A stretch of DNA of 64,000 nt, taken from Marinicella pacifica. Lineage in GTDB: Bacteria > Pseudomonadota > Gammaproteobacteria > Xanthomonadales > Marinicellaceae. The stretch lies in contig NZ_BMEO01000002.1 in NCBI RefSeq assembly GCF_014636635.1, forward strand, positions 62,001-126,000, read 5' to 3'. Position numbers and translations under genes: made by a program. How positions within the stretch are numbered: position 1 is the stretch's first letter; the number at the start of each line of letters is the position of its first letter. The notes below the pieces were generated by a model. That model saw nothing but the letters and a program-made list of their open reading frames with translations. It did not search any database and was not told the origin of the DNA. Below are positions 62,196 to 64,000 of this stretch, piece by piece.

Positions 62196-63452
62196 CTACC
62201 GGTAAACCGGGTGATTCGCACATAATTGCGCCACCTTGTCTTTCACCTGTGTCAGCACCGCATCGTTGTCCATGTCTATTAGAATATCACATATCCAGTG
62301 CGCAATATTACTGAAATCAGACGCCGTAAAACCGCGCGTGGTACCAGCCGGCGTACCAATGCGTAAGCCGCTGGTAACAAAAGGTGAGCGCGGATCATTG
62401 GGTACCGAGTTTTTATTCACCGTAATATGGGCTTCACCCAAGCGGGCTTCGGCGTCTTTTCCGGTGATGTCCTTGTCCACCAAATCCAGCAAAAACAAAT
62501 GATTTTCAGGCACGCCCGAAACCACCGTAAATCCCCGATCCATAAAGACCTGCGCCATGGCTTGCGCATTTTTAATCACATTCTCCTGATAGGTTTTAAA
62601 TTCAGGCTGCAAGGCTTCTTTAAATGCCGTGGCCTTGGCGGCAATCACATGCATCAAAGGGCCACCTTGAATGCCCGGAAAAACCAATGAATTGAGCTTC
62701 TTCTCTATGTCTTTATTGGCTTTGGCGAGAATAATCCCACCGCGAGGCCCACGTAAAGTTTTGTGGGTGGTTGAGGTGGTCACATCAGCGATGTTGACCG
62801 GCGACGGATAGACACCGGCGGCCACCAAACCGGCCACATGCGCCATATCCACCATAAAATAGGCACCCACTTCATCGGCAATGTCTCTGAACTTTTGCCA
62901 GTCGATGCGTTTTGAATAGGCTGAAAAACCACCAATAATCATTTTCGGTTGGTGCTTGAGCGCCATGCTCCGGACTTCAGCAAAATCAATTTCACCGGTG
63001 GCCTCATCAATCCCGTACTGAACGGCATTAAAAAGTTTACCCGATATATTCACCGGTGAGCCGTGGGTTAAATGACCACCGTGCGCCAACGACATGCCTA
63101 AAATGGTGTCACCCGGTTTAAGCAATGCCATGTACACCGCCTGATTCGCCTGCGAGCCTGAATGTGGTTGGACATTGGCATAATCGGCGTTAAATAATTT
63201 TTTAACCCGTTCAATGGCCAGATTCTCAGCCACATCCACATATTCACAACCGCCATAATAACGCCGACCGGGATAACCTTCGGCGTATTTATTGGTTAAT
63301 TGTGAGCCCTGAGCCTGCATCACCGCCGGTGAGGTGTAGTTTTCAGAAGCAATGAGCTCAATATGGTCTTCCTGGCGCTGATTTTCTTGCGCAATGGCCG
63401 CCATTAATTCTGGATCAGTTTTATCTAAAGTTTGGGTCTTGCTAAACATCAT
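62196..63452 (-). CDS. glyA: Serine hydroxymethyltransferase
   Basis: 418 residues. PLP enzyme interconverting serine and glycine with tetrahydrofolate. [58 protein letters not shown], and [18 protein letters not shown] with the PLP Lys. First gene of the operon with nusB. Two adjacent ATGs at the start. A 65-base gap separates it from hemJ. Confidence 0.96.
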   Translation of the reverse strand: MMFSKTQTLDKTDPELMAAIAQENQRQEDHIELIASENYTSPAVMQAQGSQLTNKYAEGYPGRRYYGGCEYVDVAENLAIERVKKLFNADYANVQPHSGSQANQAVYMALLKPGDTILGMSLAHGGHLTHGSPVNISGKLFNAVQYGIDEATGEIDFAEVRSMALKHQPKMIIGGFSAYSKRIDWQKFRDIADEVGAYFMVDMAHVAGLVAAGVYPSPVNIADVTTSTTHKTLRGPRGGIILAKANKDIEKKLNSLVFPGIQGGPLMHVIAAKATAFKEALQPEFKTYQENVIKNAQAMAQVFMDRGFTVVSGVPENHLFLLDLVDKDITGKDAEARLGEAHITVNKNSVPNDPRSPFVTSGLRIGTPAGTTRGFTASDFSNIAHWICDILIDMDNDAVLTQVKDKVAQLCANHPVYR

Positions 63453-63517
63453 GATTTTAAGCTGACAGGTACAAAGTGGCTATTTTCGCATAACAAGCCA
63501 TGATTCGCACGCCTGTT

Positions 63518-63949
63518 TCAAAAAGGCTTGGCAATCACCAGATAAATGACCACCAATAAGATAATCGCGGGAATTTCATTAAAATAACGAAACCACACAT
63601 GACTGCGTTTTTGGGTGCCGTTTACAAACTGATGGTGAATCGCAAAACAGTAATAATGATAGCCAATGAGCGCCGCCACCAGCACCATTTTAGCGACAAA
63701 CCAACCCTGCTGCACATAAGCCCACCAGGCTCCACCGGCCAAACTGTACACCAAAAACACCGCCGAAATCACTGTGCCCCACATCGTAAACCGCATCATT
63801 TTGATTAATCTGGTTTGCAAACCGGTCAACAAAGCCTTATCGCTGCCGGTTTCTGCCATGGCGTGGTTGACAAACAGTCTCGGCAAATAAAACAAACAGG
63901 CAAACCAACTAACCACAAAAAAAATATGGAGGGATTTAATCATTAACAT
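63518..63949 (-). CDS. hemJ: Protoporphyrinogen oxidase HemJ
   Basis: About 143 residues with four membrane segments. N-terminal LMIKSLHIFFVVSWFACLFYLPRLFVNH holds the conserved His; GWFVAKMVLVAALIGYHYYC has the conserved Lys; FRYFNEIPAIILLVVIYLVI closes the protein, all as in HemJ. Converts protoporphyrinogen IX to protoporphyrin IX. The ATG at 63949 has GAG seven bases upstream; a TTG start at 63955 is also in frame. Confidence 0.9.
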   Translation of the reverse strand: MLMIKSLHIFFVVSWFACLFYLPRLFVNHAMAETGSDKALLTGLQTRLIKMMRFTMWGTVISAVFLVYSLAGGAWWAYVQQGWFVAKMVLVAALIGYHYYCFAIHHQFVNGTQKRSHVWFRYFNEIPAIILLVVIYLVIAKPF

Positions 63950-63975
63950 ACACAAACTCGACGGACACCGACAGG

Positions 63976-63984
63976 TGGTATAAT
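63976..63984 (+). promoter_or_regulatory. Predicted extended -10 promoter reading out of the window
   Basis: TGGTATAAT (63976-63984) is a perfect extended -10 on the plus strand, near the right edge. The gene it would serve lies beyond the window. No good -35 is present. Confidence 0.5.
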
Positions 63985-64000
63985 GCCTGCTTTTTAAGAA

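Noticed and set aside
1-64000. tRNA genes or CRISPR arrays
   Set aside because: No T-loop-like GGTTCRANTCC with flanking acceptor stems and no regularly spaced repeats were found in the intergenic regions.

Overview
The window reads as a chromosome segment of a Gram-negative, aerobic, free-living gammaproteobacterium. Support: cytochrome bc1 genes next to sspA/sspB, hslVU behind a sigma-32-like promoter, PlsB, HrpA, HemJ, a NusB-ThiL-PgpA block, PhoB and Fur boxes, and lipoprotein and Tat signals. The families of secreted proteins, several ending in a short I-F-x-[ND]-x-F tail, would fit a marine relative of Marinicella; that genus-level guess is inference. Base composition looks moderate by eye, with a clearly more AT-rich patch at about 32.0-36.1 kb. 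No rRNA, tRNA, CRISPR array, prophage or complete transposase gene was seen.

Layout. 1-4143: a cut-off membrane protein, an aldehyde dehydrogenase, and a plus-strand trio (fructosamine-kinase-like, VOC, WYL regulator). 4144-11361: a complete histidine operon, hisG-hisC/HAD-hisB-hisH-hisF-hisA/I/E-hisD, preceded by two consecutive histidine attenuators, each with its own His-rich leader peptide, terminator and rival antiterminator. Two of the seven genes are unusual fusions, and together the seven cover all ten steps. 11380-13427: a Pho-box-controlled phosphate module (PhoU-like DUF47 protein plus Pit transporter). 13424-18346: a minus-strand envelope glycosylation module (GT2, YfhO-like, GT39-like). 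18556-23863: a tightly overlapping plus-strand envelope set (PlsC, YheT-like hydrolase, TPR protein with decayed sulfotransferase domain, UppP, hydrolase).

23927-32068: a large helical membrane protein, a lipocalin lipoprotein, a cysteine-desulfurase-like enzyme, and a Fur-box-fronted iron ABC operon (helical periplasmic protein, FbpA, FbpB, FbpC). 32069-36082: an AT-rich patch with three secreted proteins. 36114-42146: sspA-sspB-mscS-hrpA (minus). 42304-44875: petABC for the bc1 complex (minus). 45054-47850: two overlapping dynamin-like/DUF697-type GTPases. 47927-49884: heat-shock protease hslVU. 49946-53248: a lipoprotein and plsB. 53251-53410: a palindromic miniature element with a 5-base target duplication, sitting exactly between the stop codons of plsB and an FmdB-like zinc-ribbon gene. 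53797-57027: a long POT peptide transporter and a YciK-like SDR. 57240-59205: three tandem secreted paralogues from one promoter. 59258-63949: glyA-nusB-thiL-pgpA-saccharopine-dehydrogenase-like operon and hemJ.

The items most worth following are the tandem his attenuators, the HisC-phosphatase and HisA-HisI-HisE fusions, the C-terminal tail motif, the tandem secreted paralogues, and the palindromic element with its scattered relatives.
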